This document shows, one piece after another, positions 1 through 7,419 of a DNA stretch of 64,000 bases. Both the position numbers and the translations under genes were made by a program. The notes beneath the pieces were generated by a model. The model did no database searches and was not told where the DNA came from. It saw only the letters and a list, made by a program, of their open reading frames with translations. This DNA is from Bacteroidota bacterium. GTDB taxonomy: Bacteria; Bacteroidota; Bacteroidia; Chitinophagales; Chitinophagaceae. Every line of letters starts with the position of its first letter. The stretch's first letter is position 1. The stretch spans positions 62,001 through 126,000 of the forward strand of contig JAFAFR010000014.1 of NCBI GenBank assembly GCA_023423405.1, written 5' to 3'.

Positions 1-684
1 AAATGACCCTTTTTCATGCCCAAACAATTCACTGCCTGCGAGGTCCTTCGACAAAGCCCCGCAGTCGATGGCAATGAATGGCTTGTCGCGGCGCTTGCTC
101 ATTTCGTGGATCTTGCTGGCAATGGCTTCTTTACCGCTGCCGCTTTCGCCGTAAACGATCACGCTGTAGTTGGTGGGCGAAACCAGTTCTATCTGCTTGA
201 TGATATTTTTCATTTCGGGCGTATCACCCCAGATGTATCTTTCCAGCGGAGCTGCGGCGGCGGCCGTTTTCCCGGACGCAGCACCTGCCTGCTCTGCAGG
301 AACGGCTATCACTTTTGCCTGCGGCGGTGCCGCCAGGGCTTTCCGGATGGTGACAAGGATTTCATCGGGAAACACAGGTTTGGTCACATAATCGTAGGCG
401 CCCAGCTTCAGCACTTCCACCGCCAGCTTCACATCGCTGTAACCGGTGATGATGATGAAGGGAACCTGCGGATGCAACTCGCGGGTTTTGATGAGCACCT
501 GTTTGCCGTCCATGTCTTCAAGGCGGAAATCGCAAAGCACCAGGTCGGGCCGGTTCTGCGAAAGCCAGTCGAGCGCTTTTTTGCCGTTGTACATTTCCAC
601 TACTTCAAACTGCTGCCGGGTAAGGAAGCGGTTCAGCAGCATGCACATGTCCCTGTCGTCGTCTATTACCAGTATTTTCTGCAT
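1..684 (-). CDS. NtrC-family sigma-54-dependent response regulator (3' end outside window)
   Basis: This is the N-terminal 228 residues of a two-component activator of sigma-54 promoters. A CheY-like receiver fills about residues 1-115, with acidic pocket DDD at 8-10, phospho-acceptor Asp52 and the conserved Lys of TKP near 102. An Ala-rich linker (about 118-146) follows, then the start of the AAA+ domain with Walker A GESGSGKE at 179-186. The window ends in GHEKGSF, where the sigma-54-contacting GAFTGA loop begins, so the rest of the ATPase and any Fis-type HTH are not visible. It starts 26 bp after the rpoN stop on the same strand, so sigma factor and activator are probably co-transcribed. 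Target genes cannot be told from this window. Confidence 0.93.
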   Translation of the reverse strand, partial: MQKILVIDDDRDMCMLLNRFLTRQQFEVVEMYNGKKALDWLSQNRPDLVLCDFRLEDMDGKQVLIKTRELHPQVPFIIITGYSDVKLAVEVLKLGAYDYVTKPVFPDEILVTIRKALAAPPQAKVIAVPAEQAGAASGKTAAAAAPLERYIWGDTPEMKNIIKQIELVSPTNYSVIVYGESGSGKEAIASKIHEMSKRRDKPFIAIDCGALSKDLAGSELFGHEKGSF

Positions 685-710
685 GTATTCTTTGTTGTTG
701 TTTGTTAGGA

Positions 711-2117
711 TCAGGCCCACATGGCGCGCACCTGCGCAACGGGTATCTGCAGTATATCGCGGTATTTGGCAATGGTTCGCCGGGCCACTTTATAGCCCTT
801 GTTCAGCAAAATAGCCACGAGCTGCTGGTCGGTGTACGGGTTTCTCTTGTCCTCTTGTCCGATCACTTCTTCCAGGGCGTTCTGGATCACGCGGTTGCTG
901 ATCACTTCTCCCGTCTTATTGATGATGCCTTCTGTGAACAGGTCTTTGAGATGGATGATGCCGAAATGGGTATCAGCGTATTTGTTGCTGGTGAGGCGCG
1001 ATACGGTGGAGATGTCCAGTCCCACCTGGTCGGCAATATTTTTCAGGATCATTGGCCGCAGTTTGGTGATGTCGCCGTCCTGGAAGAATTCTTTCTGGTA
1101 GAGCACGATGGCCCTGGTGATCTTCATCATGCTTTCGTTGCGCTGGCGCAGGGCGTAGAGCAGCCAGTTGGCTGATTGCAGTTTGCTACGCAGGAACTGC
1201 AGGGCGCCTTTGTCTTTTGTTACCTTAATATTTTCCTGCAGGGTGTCGCTCACGCGGAAATGCTCCGAGTTAATGCCGCAAACGGTGATGTGAAACAGGT
1301 CGTTTTCCAGACCGATTTGGATATCGGGAACAATATTGTCTTTGGGAGAAATGGAAGACACCTGTTCCGTGATAGGCCGCATGGGTATTTTTCCCAGGAA
1401 GCCGACCAACTCACGGAAATCTATTTCTTCCAGGCCGAGGGCATCCATGATTCGATCGAATCGGCGCCCCTTGAAGTCCTCATAGTGCTGCTCCAGTAAT
1501 TGTGTGGCCAGTCGCACCTGGCGGCGTTGCTGGTTCAAACGCGACAATTGCAGCAGCCAGCATTCGCGGATATCGCAGGCGCCGAGCCCGGCAGGGTCGA
1601 GGGATTGCACCTGCTGCAGGGCAAACTCCACTTCTTCGGGTGTGGTCATAAAATAACCAAAGGAAAAATCGTCGGAAATGGTTTCCAGGTCTTTTGAAAG
1701 CAGGCCGGTTTCTTCGAGGGAATCTATCAGGTACCGGGCGATCTGCAGGGTACGCTGGTCCATATCGCGCATGGCCAGTTGATTTTTAGCCTCCTCACGG
1801 AAATCGGCTCTTGCCACAATGGGGCGGTCGGGCATATGCTGATCGCCCAGGTAATTGGCGTATTCCTTTTTGTAGTCCGGCAAATCGTTGTACCCGTATT
1901 CTTCCCAGTCTTTATAATCCGCGGCGCCCTGCGGATCAAACTGGTCGGCCTCCTGCTCGTTGGGGTCGCCCGCAGTTTCCAGGTAGGGATTCTGGTCCAT
2001 CTCCTGGCGCAGGTACATCTGCAGCTCCAGTGTATTCAACTGGAACAGGTTCAGCAGCTGGATCTGCTGGGGCAATATCTTCAGGGTCTGCTGCTGGTAT
2101 TGGTGTTGGCTGATCAT
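711..2117 (-). CDS. rpoN: RNA polymerase sigma-54 factor
   Basis: Sigma-54 directs RNA polymerase to -24/-12 promoters and needs AAA+ activators such as the one encoded next door. The 468-residue length is normal. The N-terminal Gln/Leu-rich region I (about 1-50, with LKILPQQIQLLNLFQ) contacts activators. An acidic segment follows (about 50-90). The C-terminal RpoN box ARRTIAKYRD at 445-454 matches the family signature ARRTVAKYRE and reads the -24 element. The ATG at 2117 is the first good start and gives an intact region I. Order on this strand is HPF-like gene, rpoN, NtrC-type activator, echoing the rpoN-hpf linkage known in proteobacteria with the order reversed. Confidence 0.97.
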   Translation of the reverse strand: MISQHQYQQQTLKILPQQIQLLNLFQLNTLELQMYLRQEMDQNPYLETAGDPNEQEADQFDPQGAADYKDWEEYGYNDLPDYKKEYANYLGDQHMPDRPIVARADFREEAKNQLAMRDMDQRTLQIARYLIDSLEETGLLSKDLETISDDFSFGYFMTTPEEVEFALQQVQSLDPAGLGACDIRECWLLQLSRLNQQRRQVRLATQLLEQHYEDFKGRRFDRIMDALGLEEIDFRELVGFLGKIPMRPITEQVSSISPKDNIVPDIQIGLENDLFHITVCGINSEHFRVSDTLQENIKVTKDKGALQFLRSKLQSANWLLYALRQRNESMMKITRAIVLYQKEFFQDGDITKLRPMILKNIADQVGLDISTVSRLTSNKYADTHFGIIHLKDLFTEGIINKTGEVISNRVIQNALEEVIGQEDKRNPYTDQQLVAILLNKGYKVARRTIAKYRDILQIPVAQVRAMWA

Positions 2118-2288
2118 CTTGCTGATTTTTACGTTCAGGTAACATCAAACAAGTAAAAAGCCAAACTTGCGTGGCCATTCATCCTCACCAATCATATGTG
2201 TAATTAATTGTTTATAAATAAATTACAGGTTCACTAAAAATGAGTGGGGTAGGAAACCAGGCTAAATTACGCAATTAGTGTGGAATAT

Positions 2289-2612
2289 TTACCCCGTTGT
2301 GGGGGTCGCCTTTTCCCAGGGGTTGAGTCGCACGCAGCGTTCCCGGATTTTTTCTATGGCACTCAGCAAAGCATCATCCCAGCGCCGTGAGCGGGCATAC
2401 TCGGTCATATTTCCCTGGTCGTTGATGAGGCGGAAAAGGGCTACTTTATCGGTTCCTTCTTCATCATCAAACAGGTTTACTTCCATGCGCTGGACGGTTC
2501 CGCTGATCGCCTGGATCATTTTGAGTTTTTCCAGCATCAGCTCCATGAGCGAATGAAGTGCCCGCGGATCGGTAATGCTGCATTCGAGTTTTACGTGAAT
2601 CGTGTTGTCCAT
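2289..2612 (-). CDS. HPF/RaiA-like ribosome-associated factor (short form)
   Basis: A 107-residue protein with the beta-alpha-beta-beta-beta-alpha pattern of ribosome hibernation promoting factors. It has an N-terminal strand IHVKLECSI, a helix with MLEKLKMI, a strand RMEVNLFDDEEG, a strand KVALFRLINDQGNMTEYARS, and a final helix with DDALLSAIEKIRERC, which resembles the family's AIDxAxDKLERQL helix. Length fits short HPF/YfiA proteins, which bind the decoding centre of 30S subunits in stationary phase. It lies 171 bp upstream of rpoN on the same strand; hpf and rpoN are neighbours in many bacteria, which supports the call. The sequence is divergent, so identity rests on pattern plus synteny. 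Confidence 0.55.
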   Translation of the reverse strand: MDNTIHVKLECSITDPRALHSLMELMLEKLKMIQAISGTVQRMEVNLFDDEEGTDKVALFRLINDQGNMTEYARSRRWDDALLSAIEKIRERCVRLNPWEKATPTTG

Positions 2613-2731
2613 AGCGATTTTATTTAAGGGTGAATCAACGCTTGCCAGCCAAAACCATAAACAGTCAATGTATTGGCATGGTTCTTTTTCATGGCATTAA
2701 AATGATCTTTTAACAAATAAATCTCTTCGCT

Positions 2732-2896
2732 ATGTTACGCTGGACCATCATCTTCCTGGTAGTGGCGCTGGTTGCCGCCCTATTCGGATTTTCCGGTATT
2801 GCTGCCAGTGCAGCAGGGATCGCCAAGATCCTCTTTTATATTTTCATCGTACTCTTCCTTGTTTCACTCATAGCCGGGAACGTCCGGAAAAGTTAA
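2732..2896 (+). CDS. DUF1328 (YtjA/UPF0391-type) small membrane protein
   Basis: A 54-residue protein starting MLRWTIIFLVVALVAAL. Two hydrophobic segments (about 4-22 and 32-49) are joined by the Ala/Gly-rich stretch SGIAASAAGIAKI. This is the layout of the UPF0391/DUF1328 family, whose E. coli member YtjA starts MFRWGIIFLV and has the same AAGxAK turn. Function is unknown; members are often general-stress induced. It ends in NVRKS and is followed within 10 bp by a GC hairpin. It sits next to single-domain response regulators and an envelope-stress-like operon, but the sequence gives no direct link to them. Confidence 0.82.
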   Translation: MLRWTIIFLVVALVAALFGFSGIAASAAGIAKILFYIFIVLFLVSLIAGNVRKS

Positions 2897-2901
2897 AGGC
2901 A

Positions 2902-2925
2902 GGGAGGGCCATAACCCTCCTTTCC
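2902..2925 (+). terminator. Probable intrinsic terminator after the DUF1328 gene
   Basis: Stem GGAGGG (2903-2908) pairs with CCCTCC (2915-2920) around a 6-nt loop and is followed by TTTCCTT. The T-tract is imperfect and the next gene starts 14 nt further on, so partial read-through is possible. Confidence 0.5.
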
Positions 2926-2938
2926 TTAATTTTAAAGC

Positions 2939-3370
2939 ATGAGCCAAGTATATATCCTGGTGGCCGAAGACGATGCAGACGACCGCTATCTCCTGGAAAC
3001 GGCGTTTGCAGAGAAGGGCTACAGGGAACGACTGGAGTTTGTCGAAAATGGCGTGGAACTGATGGATTTCCTGCACCGGCTACTGGCCGGCGGAGACACC
3101 AACCGCCACAATTTTCCCGGGTTCATTTTGCTTGACCTGAACATGCCCAAAAAAGACGGGCGCGAGGTGTTGAAAGAGTTAAAGGAAGACGACCGCTTTA
3201 AAAAGATCCCGGTGATCGTTTTTACTACCACCAAAAACGAACACGAAATAAGGCGCTGCTACGAACTGGGCGCTAATACCTATGTGGTAAAACCCGTTGC
3301 GTTCGAATCCCTGTTGCAGACTATTGACGATATCCGCTCTTACTGGTTCGTGACTGCGCAAATCCCTTAG
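2939..3370 (+). CDS. Single-domain response regulator (Rcp1-like)
   Basis: A 143-residue stand-alone receiver with no output domain. The acidic pocket is EDDADD at 10-15. The phospho-acceptor lies in LLDLNMPKKDG (Asp about 67). Conserved Thr (FTTTKN) and Lys (VVKPV) follow. A 10-residue insertion (LLAGGDTNRH) before the phosphorylated Asp is typical of Rcp1-type regulators, which pass phosphate from phytochrome-like or hybrid kinases. No histidine kinase lies nearby, so its partner is elsewhere. A TAATTTTA sequence at 2927-2934 is a near match to the -7 element and would give an almost leaderless transcript. The stop shares the 4 nt 3367-3370 with the convergent downstream gene. Confidence 0.88.
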   Translation: MSQVYILVAEDDADDRYLLETAFAEKGYRERLEFVENGVELMDFLHRLLAGGDTNRHNFPGFILLDLNMPKKDGREVLKELKEDDRFKKIPVIVFTTTKNEHEIRRCYELGANTYVVKPVAFESLLQTIDDIRSYWFVTAQIP

Positions 3371-3744
3371 GTGTTTTTACCGTTTTTCTGAAAGAGCCGG
3401 GTAATACCCGGGAGCCATCCGCCTGATTTTCTTTTTCCCATCTTTCCGGCTACAGCGCCTACGACAAGTGGCAGTGCCAGCCTTCCCAGCCAGCCCGCTT
3501 TTTTAAACAGGGTTCTGCCCAGCAACAGGTCAATGCCCAAGCCGATACCTGCCCGCACCAGCGGCTTCGCCGCACCATTGCCGGAAAACTTTCCCACGGT
3601 TTGCAATAGTTTGCCGGCGGGCTCAAGTTGCTGGCGAAGACGATCCATATCTGCACGCAGTACCTGCTTATTCATTTCCACCAGGTTGATCAGGCGCAGC
3701 TTTTCCGCTTCCAGGTCTTTATAATGAAGGATGCTATTTTCCAT
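3367..3744 (-). CDS. Hypothetical protein of a YtxH/holin-like envelope operon
   Basis: About 125 residues. An amphipathic, charged N-terminal helix (about 5-50, rich in Leu, Arg, Glu and Gln, coiled-coil-like) precedes a Gly/Ala-rich hydrophobic region (about 65-105, with AGIGLGIDLLLG and LALPLVVGAVAG) that could form one or two membrane helices. The C-terminus is basic. I do not recognise a named family; the layout recalls YqjK-type partners of YqjD/YqjE. The ATG at 3744 overlaps the upstream holin-like gene by 11 nt, suggesting translational coupling; an ATG at 3750 is the alternative. Confidence 0.7.
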   Translation of the reverse strand: MENSILHYKDLEAEKLRLINLVEMNKQVLRADMDRLRQQLEPAGKLLQTVGKFSGNGAAKPLVRAGIGLGIDLLLGRTLFKKAGWLGRLALPLVVGAVAGKMGKRKSGGWLPGITRLFQKNGKNT

Positions 3745-4078
3745 ACACATTTCTTATGATGGCGTTGCGCACCATGGGTATAATCACGGATTTTTTCAGC
3801 AGGATCACCAGGCCCAGCGCCAGCAGGTAAATGCCAGCCACCAGGAAAAAGCCCGCCTTCCTGTTTTCGAGGAGATCGCCCAGCCACCAGGCCAGGCCCA
3901 AACCTGCGAAAACCAATACAAGGCCGGCAAAGCCGCCAACCAATAAGGTCATCAGCGCGGATGCGGCGGTTTTACCCGCCTGGTCTGTGGCTTTTACAAC
4001 GGTAAGCTGGTAATAGCTCTCCGCCAGGTCGCCGGCGTGGTCGATCATTTCTTCCACCGTAGTTCTGATAGCTTCCAT
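3734..4078 (-). CDS. Phage-holin-III-like (YqjE-type) membrane protein
   Basis: A 114-residue protein with a soluble N-terminal helix (about 1-35, MEAIRTTVEEMIDHAGDL) and two long hydrophobic segments (about 38-67 and 74-95) separated by a short charged turn NRKAGF. This matches the holin superfamily III / YqjE group, which are chromosomal membrane proteins, not lysis proteins. It is the middle gene of a minus-strand trio with the YtxH gene upstream (57-bp gap) and the coupled small protein downstream. In Bacteroidota this trio recurs and is usually linked to envelope or general stress; that role is inference here. Confidence 0.72.
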   Translation of the reverse strand: MEAIRTTVEEMIDHAGDLAESYYQLTVVKATDQAGKTAASALMTLLVGGFAGLVLVFAGLGLAWWLGDLLENRKAGFFLVAGIYLLALGLVILLKKSVIIPMVRNAIIRNVYGK

Positions 4079-4135
4079 ACAAGCAGCGTTTAAAGAGCCG
4101 CAGGAGCAATGTCCTGCGGCATAAGATTAATAGCG

Positions 4136-4405
4136 TCAGCTCATCGCTTTTTTGGTCCTTTTCCATTCGTCGGCTGCTTCGTCGGCAAACCCCTCCGCCT
4201 TCGCGGCAATTCCGTCCGACATCCGGTTCAGGTCTTTTTTCCGGGCATTCAGCCAGTCGGCCAACTCACCCGCCCAGTCACGCGCGTTCCCGGCAATGCG
4301 GTTGCGCAGGTCTTCTCCCCTCTCGGGAGCAACCAGCATTCCTATTACGGCGCCGGCAGCAGCGGCCCCCAGAATGCCCAATACAATTTTGGATGTAGTG
4401 TTCAT
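4136..4405 (-). CDS. YtxH domain protein
   Basis: An 89-residue protein starting MNTTSKIVLGILG. It has one N-terminal transmembrane helix rich in Gly and Ala (about 5-27), then the family signature APERGEDLRNRIAG and an amphipathic Ala/Glu/Lys-rich helical tail. YtxH proteins are small membrane-anchored stress proteins of unknown mechanism. The ATG at 4405 was chosen because a longer reading adds a charged leader before the membrane helix. It is the first gene of the YtxH / holin-like / small-protein operon. Confidence 0.8.
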   Translation of the reverse strand: MNTTSKIVLGILGAAAAGAVIGMLVAPERGEDLRNRIAGNARDWAGELADWLNARKKDLNRMSDGIAAKAEGFADEAADEWKRTKKAMS

Positions 4406-4592
4406 AGTAAGTCGTTTTTGATCTTGTTTGAAGAACACTTTAAAACTTCATGCCACTGGAAAAAGAATCGCTATCTTAGTCGCTACCGGCACTGGGTCAA
4501 CGCTTTCGAGCAATTAATTACCCGGATCCGGCACCTGGTCGCAGCCCACCACATGCCACAGCTTCTGGCACATATTTATTATGGACTGACCA

Positions 4593-4940
4593 ATGAGCCC
4601 GCTGAAGAAAATACTGATAGTAGACGATGAAGAGGACCTCTGCCTGCTCCTGAAAATCTATTTTACCCGAAAAAAATACCAGGTTGCGGTTGCCAATACC
4701 CTGGGAGAGGGTTTGCGCCAGTTGGAGACATGGAACCCAGATGTCCTGTTCCTGGACAACAACCTTCCCGACGGACTGGGATGGGAGCAGGCGCCGCGCT
4801 TGCTCGACGCTTACCCCGGACTGGTCATTCACCTCATCAGCGCCTTCCACCCGGCCATTCCCGATCACCCTGCCAAAGAGAGACTGCACATCATGGAGAA
4901 ACCTTTCTCCCAGCAACAACTGAACGCCCTCAATCTTTAA
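4593..4940 (+). CDS. Single-domain response regulator
   Basis: A 115-residue stand-alone receiver. The acidic pocket is DDEED (11-15), the phospho-acceptor Asp lies in VLFLDNNLPDG (about 55), the switch Ser in LISAF and the Lys in IMEKPF (about 103). The last receiver helix looks shortened (SQQQLNALNL, then stop). There is no output domain and no adjacent kinase. It is the second orphan receiver within 2 kb. A TATCTTAG box 113 nt upstream (4472-4479) is the nearest promoter-like sequence. Confidence 0.85.
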   Translation: MSPLKKILIVDDEEDLCLLLKIYFTRKKYQVAVANTLGEGLRQLETWNPDVLFLDNNLPDGLGWEQAPRLLDAYPGLVIHLISAFHPAIPDHPAKERLHIMEKPFSQQQLNALNL

Positions 4941-4945
4941 TTCGC

Positions 4946-4953
4946 TATCTTAG
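4946..4953 (+). promoter_or_regulatory. Candidate -7 element for yceI
   Basis: TATCTTAG is one mismatch from TAnnTTTG and lies 30 nt before the yceI ATG. The 12-mer TCGCTATCTTAG containing it also occurs at 4468-4479 upstream of the preceding regulator gene. Confidence 0.35.
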
Positions 4954-4983
4954 AGTTTGAACAGTAAATCAAACTCCAACTAC

Positions 4984-5571
4984 ATGAAACGCATTACCGC
5001 TGCATTGGCTCTCGCCGGCCTTTTCTGCACCACCTCACTCAGTGCTCAAACCAAATGGAAACTGGATAAAACGCACTCCACTGTCCGCTTCTCCGTATCG
5101 CATATGGTAGTATCGGAAGCAGAAGGCAGTTTCAAAATATGGGACGGAACCGTTGAAAACAGCAAACCCGATTTTTCCGATGCGAAGGTCAATTTTACCA
5201 TTGACGTAAACTCCATCAATACCGAGAATGAGAACCGCGATAAACACCTTCGGAGCGACGATTTCTTCAGCGCAGAAAAGTATCCGACGATCAAATTTGA
5301 AAGCAGCTCCCTGCAGCCACTGGGCAATAACAAATACAAACTCAGCGGCAACCTTACCATCCGCGATGTAACCAAACCCGTAACCTGGGAAGTGACCTAT
5401 GGCGGTACCATTGCGGGGCAGCGCGGTAACAAGGCCGGTTTCAAAGCCACCACCACCATCAACCGTTTTGACTATAACCTCAAGTGGGACCGCGCCACCG
5501 AAGCCGGAAACCTGGTGGTTGGCAAAGAAGTGGAAATAACCGTTAAAGTAGAACTCGACGAAGTAAAATAA
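4984..5571 (+). CDS. yceI: YceI-family periplasmic lipid-binding protein
   Basis: A 195-residue secreted protein. Its signal peptide MKRITAALALAGLFCTTSLSAQ probably cleaves after SAQ. The mature part begins WKLDKTHSTVRFSVSHMVVSEAEGSF, the start of the YceI lipocalin-like beta barrel that binds isoprenoid-type lipids. Further family motifs are DFFSAEKYPTIKFES, LTIRDVTKPVTWEV and the C-terminal NRFDYNLKW. The ATG at 4984 is preferred because it directly opens the signal peptide. A strong hairpin terminator for this gene lies inside the 3' coding end of the convergent msrB. Confidence 0.92.
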   Translation: MKRITAALALAGLFCTTSLSAQTKWKLDKTHSTVRFSVSHMVVSEAEGSFKIWDGTVENSKPDFSDAKVNFTIDVNSINTENENRDKHLRSDDFFSAEKYPTIKFESSSLQPLGNNKYKLSGNLTIRDVTKPVTWEVTYGGTIAGQRGNKAGFKATTTINRFDYNLKWDRATEAGNLVVGKEVEITVKVELDEVK

Positions 5572-5591
5572 ACAGGATTCCTGCCTGTTGC

Positions 5592-6152
5592 TTATTGACC
5601 TGATTTTTCGGCCGGCCCTTTGTGGCCGGCTTTTTCAAAGTCCAGCACCACGCCGTTGATGCAATAACGCAACCCGGTGGGCGGCGGGCCATCTTCAAAT
5701 ACATGTCCCAGGTGGGCCTTGCAACGACCACACTGCACTTCGGTGCGGCTCATACCATGGGAATGATCGGGCGTATAAATAATGCTTCCCTTGCTGATGG
5801 GCTCATAAAAACTGGGCCAGCCGCAGCCGCTCTCAAACTTGGTATCGCTGCGAAACAATGCGTTGCCACAGGCCGCACAATAATAGGTTCCGATTTCCTT
5901 CGAATCCTCGAAAGGACTGCTCCAGGGACGTTCGGTGCCCTTCTGCCGGGCAATATAATACAGCTCGGGCGACAGGATCTTCTTCCACTCCTCTTCACTC
6001 AGGTTCACTTTGTCGGTGGATTCGTGGGAATACACCCGGTTCTTGCTGGTGCTGTCTGACATAGTCGGTTTTTTTTGCGGCCCCGGCTGGGAGAAGCTGC
6101 AATGCTGAAATGCAAGCATGCAACAACAGTATAATAAAAGGCGGCCCATCAT
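5592..6152 (-). CDS. msrB: Peptide-methionine (R)-S-oxide reductase, exported
   Basis: MsrB repairs the R-sulfoxide of oxidised methionine in proteins. The catalytic domain covers about residues 45-178. Two zinc CxxC pairs are visible (YYCAACG and QCGRCK). GCGWPSF, HLGHVF and the active-site Cys in RYCINGV near the C-terminus are also present. The N-terminus is hydrophobic with cysteines (MGRLLLYCCCMLAFQHCSFSQ), so the enzyme is probably exported, perhaps as a lipoprotein. The ATG at 6149 is an equal alternative start. The last codons, for GHKGPAEK, coincide with an intrinsic terminator for yceI on the opposite strand. Confidence 0.93.
   Translation of the reverse strand: MMGRLLLYCCCMLAFQHCSFSQPGPQKKPTMSDSTSKNRVYSHESTDKVNLSEEEWKKILSPELYYIARQKGTERPWSSPFEDSKEIGTYYCAACGNALFRSDTKFESGCGWPSFYEPISKGSIIYTPDHSHGMSRTEVQCGRCKAHLGHVFEDGPPPTGLRYCINGVVLDFEKAGHKGPAEKSGQ
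5611..5635 (+). terminator. Intrinsic terminator of yceI, inside the msrB coding end
   Basis: A perfect stem GCCGGCC (5611-5617) pairs with GGCCGGC (5624-5630) around a 6-nt loop, followed by TTTTT (5631-5635). It reads as a terminator only on the plus strand; the minus strand has A-runs instead. Confidence 0.8.
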
Positions 6153-6267
6153 ATGTTATATACAACAAAGCTCGGGACTTTTGGTTTTGACCGGTTTGAA
6201 AAGCCCGTTTTTGAATATTATTCAAGGACCGGGCCCAATTTCCCGATCATTTTTAAGCGGTTAGCCT

Positions 6268-6275
6268 TAAATTTG
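6268..6275 (+). promoter_or_regulatory. -7 promoter element of adk
   Basis: TAAATTTG matches the Bacteroidota -7 consensus TAnnTTTG exactly and ends 25 nt before the adk ATG. No clear -33 TTTG was found at the expected distance. Confidence 0.55.
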
Positions 6276-6300
6276 AAGCTCAACAGGATTTTAAGCAAGC

Positions 6301-6882
6301 ATGTTTAATTTAATTTTATTCGGCCCTCCGGGAAGCGGCAAAGGCACCCAGTCTGAGCGACTGATCGCCCGTTATGGATTGAAGCACCTGTCTACCGGTG
6401 ACATCCTCCGCTCCGAGATCGCCAATAAGACTGCCCTTGGCCTGGAAGCCAAACAACTGATGGACCGCGGCGAACTGGTTCCCGACGAAGTAGTGATCGG
6501 TATGATCCGCTCTGCGCTTGATGCCAATCCCCAGGCAAAAGGATTTCTGTTCGACGGTTTCCCCCGTACCAAGGCCCAGAGCGAAGCCCTGGACGCCCTG
6601 CTCGCCCAGCGCAATGAATCCATCAACGTGGTGCTTGCCCTGGAGGTTTCGGAGGAAGAGCTCATCAAAAGACTGCTGAACCGCGGCCTTACCAGCGGGC
6701 GTTCCGACGATACCAACGAAAGCGTGATCCGCGCACGCATCGCCGAATACCATAAGAAAACCGCCGCGGTGGCCGACCATTACCGGCTTTCCGACAAGGT
6801 GGTGGCGGTAAAAGGTGAAGGCACGGTGGACGAAATCTTCGACGCCCTCAGCGGGGAGATCGAAAAGCGCTCCGCCGCCTGA
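6301..6882 (+). CDS. adk: Adenylate kinase (short form)
   Basis: Catalyses ATP + AMP to 2 ADP. The P-loop is GPPGSGKGT at 8-16. The AMP-binding segment is LSTGDILRSEI, and DGFPRT (about 81-86) and the lid arginines in GRSDDTNESVIRARI are present. At 193 residues it is the short form without the zinc-binding LID insertion, as usual in Bacteroidota. It stands alone here; the next gene is convergent with only 14 bp between stops. Confidence 0.97.
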   Translation: MFNLILFGPPGSGKGTQSERLIARYGLKHLSTGDILRSEIANKTALGLEAKQLMDRGELVPDEVVIGMIRSALDANPQAKGFLFDGFPRTKAQSEALDALLAQRNESINVVLALEVSEEELIKRLLNRGLTSGRSDDTNESVIRARIAEYHKKTAAVADHYRLSDKVVAVKGEGTVDEIFDALSGEIEKRSAA

Positions 6883-6896
6883 TCCAGGCGTGTGGC

Positions 6897-7364
6897 TTAT
6901 TTAACCCCCATCAGCGAATCGGCCCGGGCGAGGGTGGCCAGTATGCCTGTTTTCAGCTTCCCCACCTTATCGGCTTCCGATTGCAGGTACTCCAGCCTTT
7001 TGGCATTGTCGTCTTTTGCGGAATCGGGCTCGAAGGCTTCCATCCAACTGTCCATGCTGAATACGGAATAGTTAAGGTCTTCCTGCACCGACTTGTACGC
7101 CTGCTCCAATTGGTTACGGGCTGCACCTGCCGGCAGCTTCGCGATGCTGTCCAGCGCCTTTTTCGCCTGCTCCTGGAAACCCTTGATCTTGCCCATTTTA
7201 CCCATCGCCACGTCGTGGCCGTCCATCACCAGTTGGAATAAGCTGTCCTCCGCATTTTCCGGTTTGTGGGAATAACCGTCGGCCCGGTGCCCGGCATGGT
7301 CGGTGGCATTGTTACAGGCAGCCATAGCCGAAACCATTGCCGCCACACAAAAAATTCGCTTCAT
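6897..7364 (-). CDS. Putative lipoprotein of unknown function
   Basis: 155 residues with a lipoprotein signal (MKRIFCVAAMVSAMAAC, lipobox SAMAAC, Cys17). A short His-rich linker (HAGHRADGYSHK) leads into a helical, charged domain with repeated MDGHD/MGKMGKIKG and QLEQAYKSVQEDL segments. Similar Bacteroidota proteins are loosely named viral A-type inclusion-like, with no known function. The His/Asp/Met content would allow metal binding, but that is speculation. The start at 7364 was chosen because it opens the lipoprotein signal. Confidence 0.75.
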   Translation of the reverse strand: MKRIFCVAAMVSAMAACNNATDHAGHRADGYSHKPENAEDSLFQLVMDGHDVAMGKMGKIKGFQEQAKKALDSIAKLPAGAARNQLEQAYKSVQEDLNYSVFSMDSWMEAFEPDSAKDDNAKRLEYLQSEADKVGKLKTGILATLARADSLMGVK

Positions 7365-7419
7365 AGAAAACAATTGTTAGCTGCAAAGATCAGGTAATTT
7401 GCATTCAAACGACTGCCAT

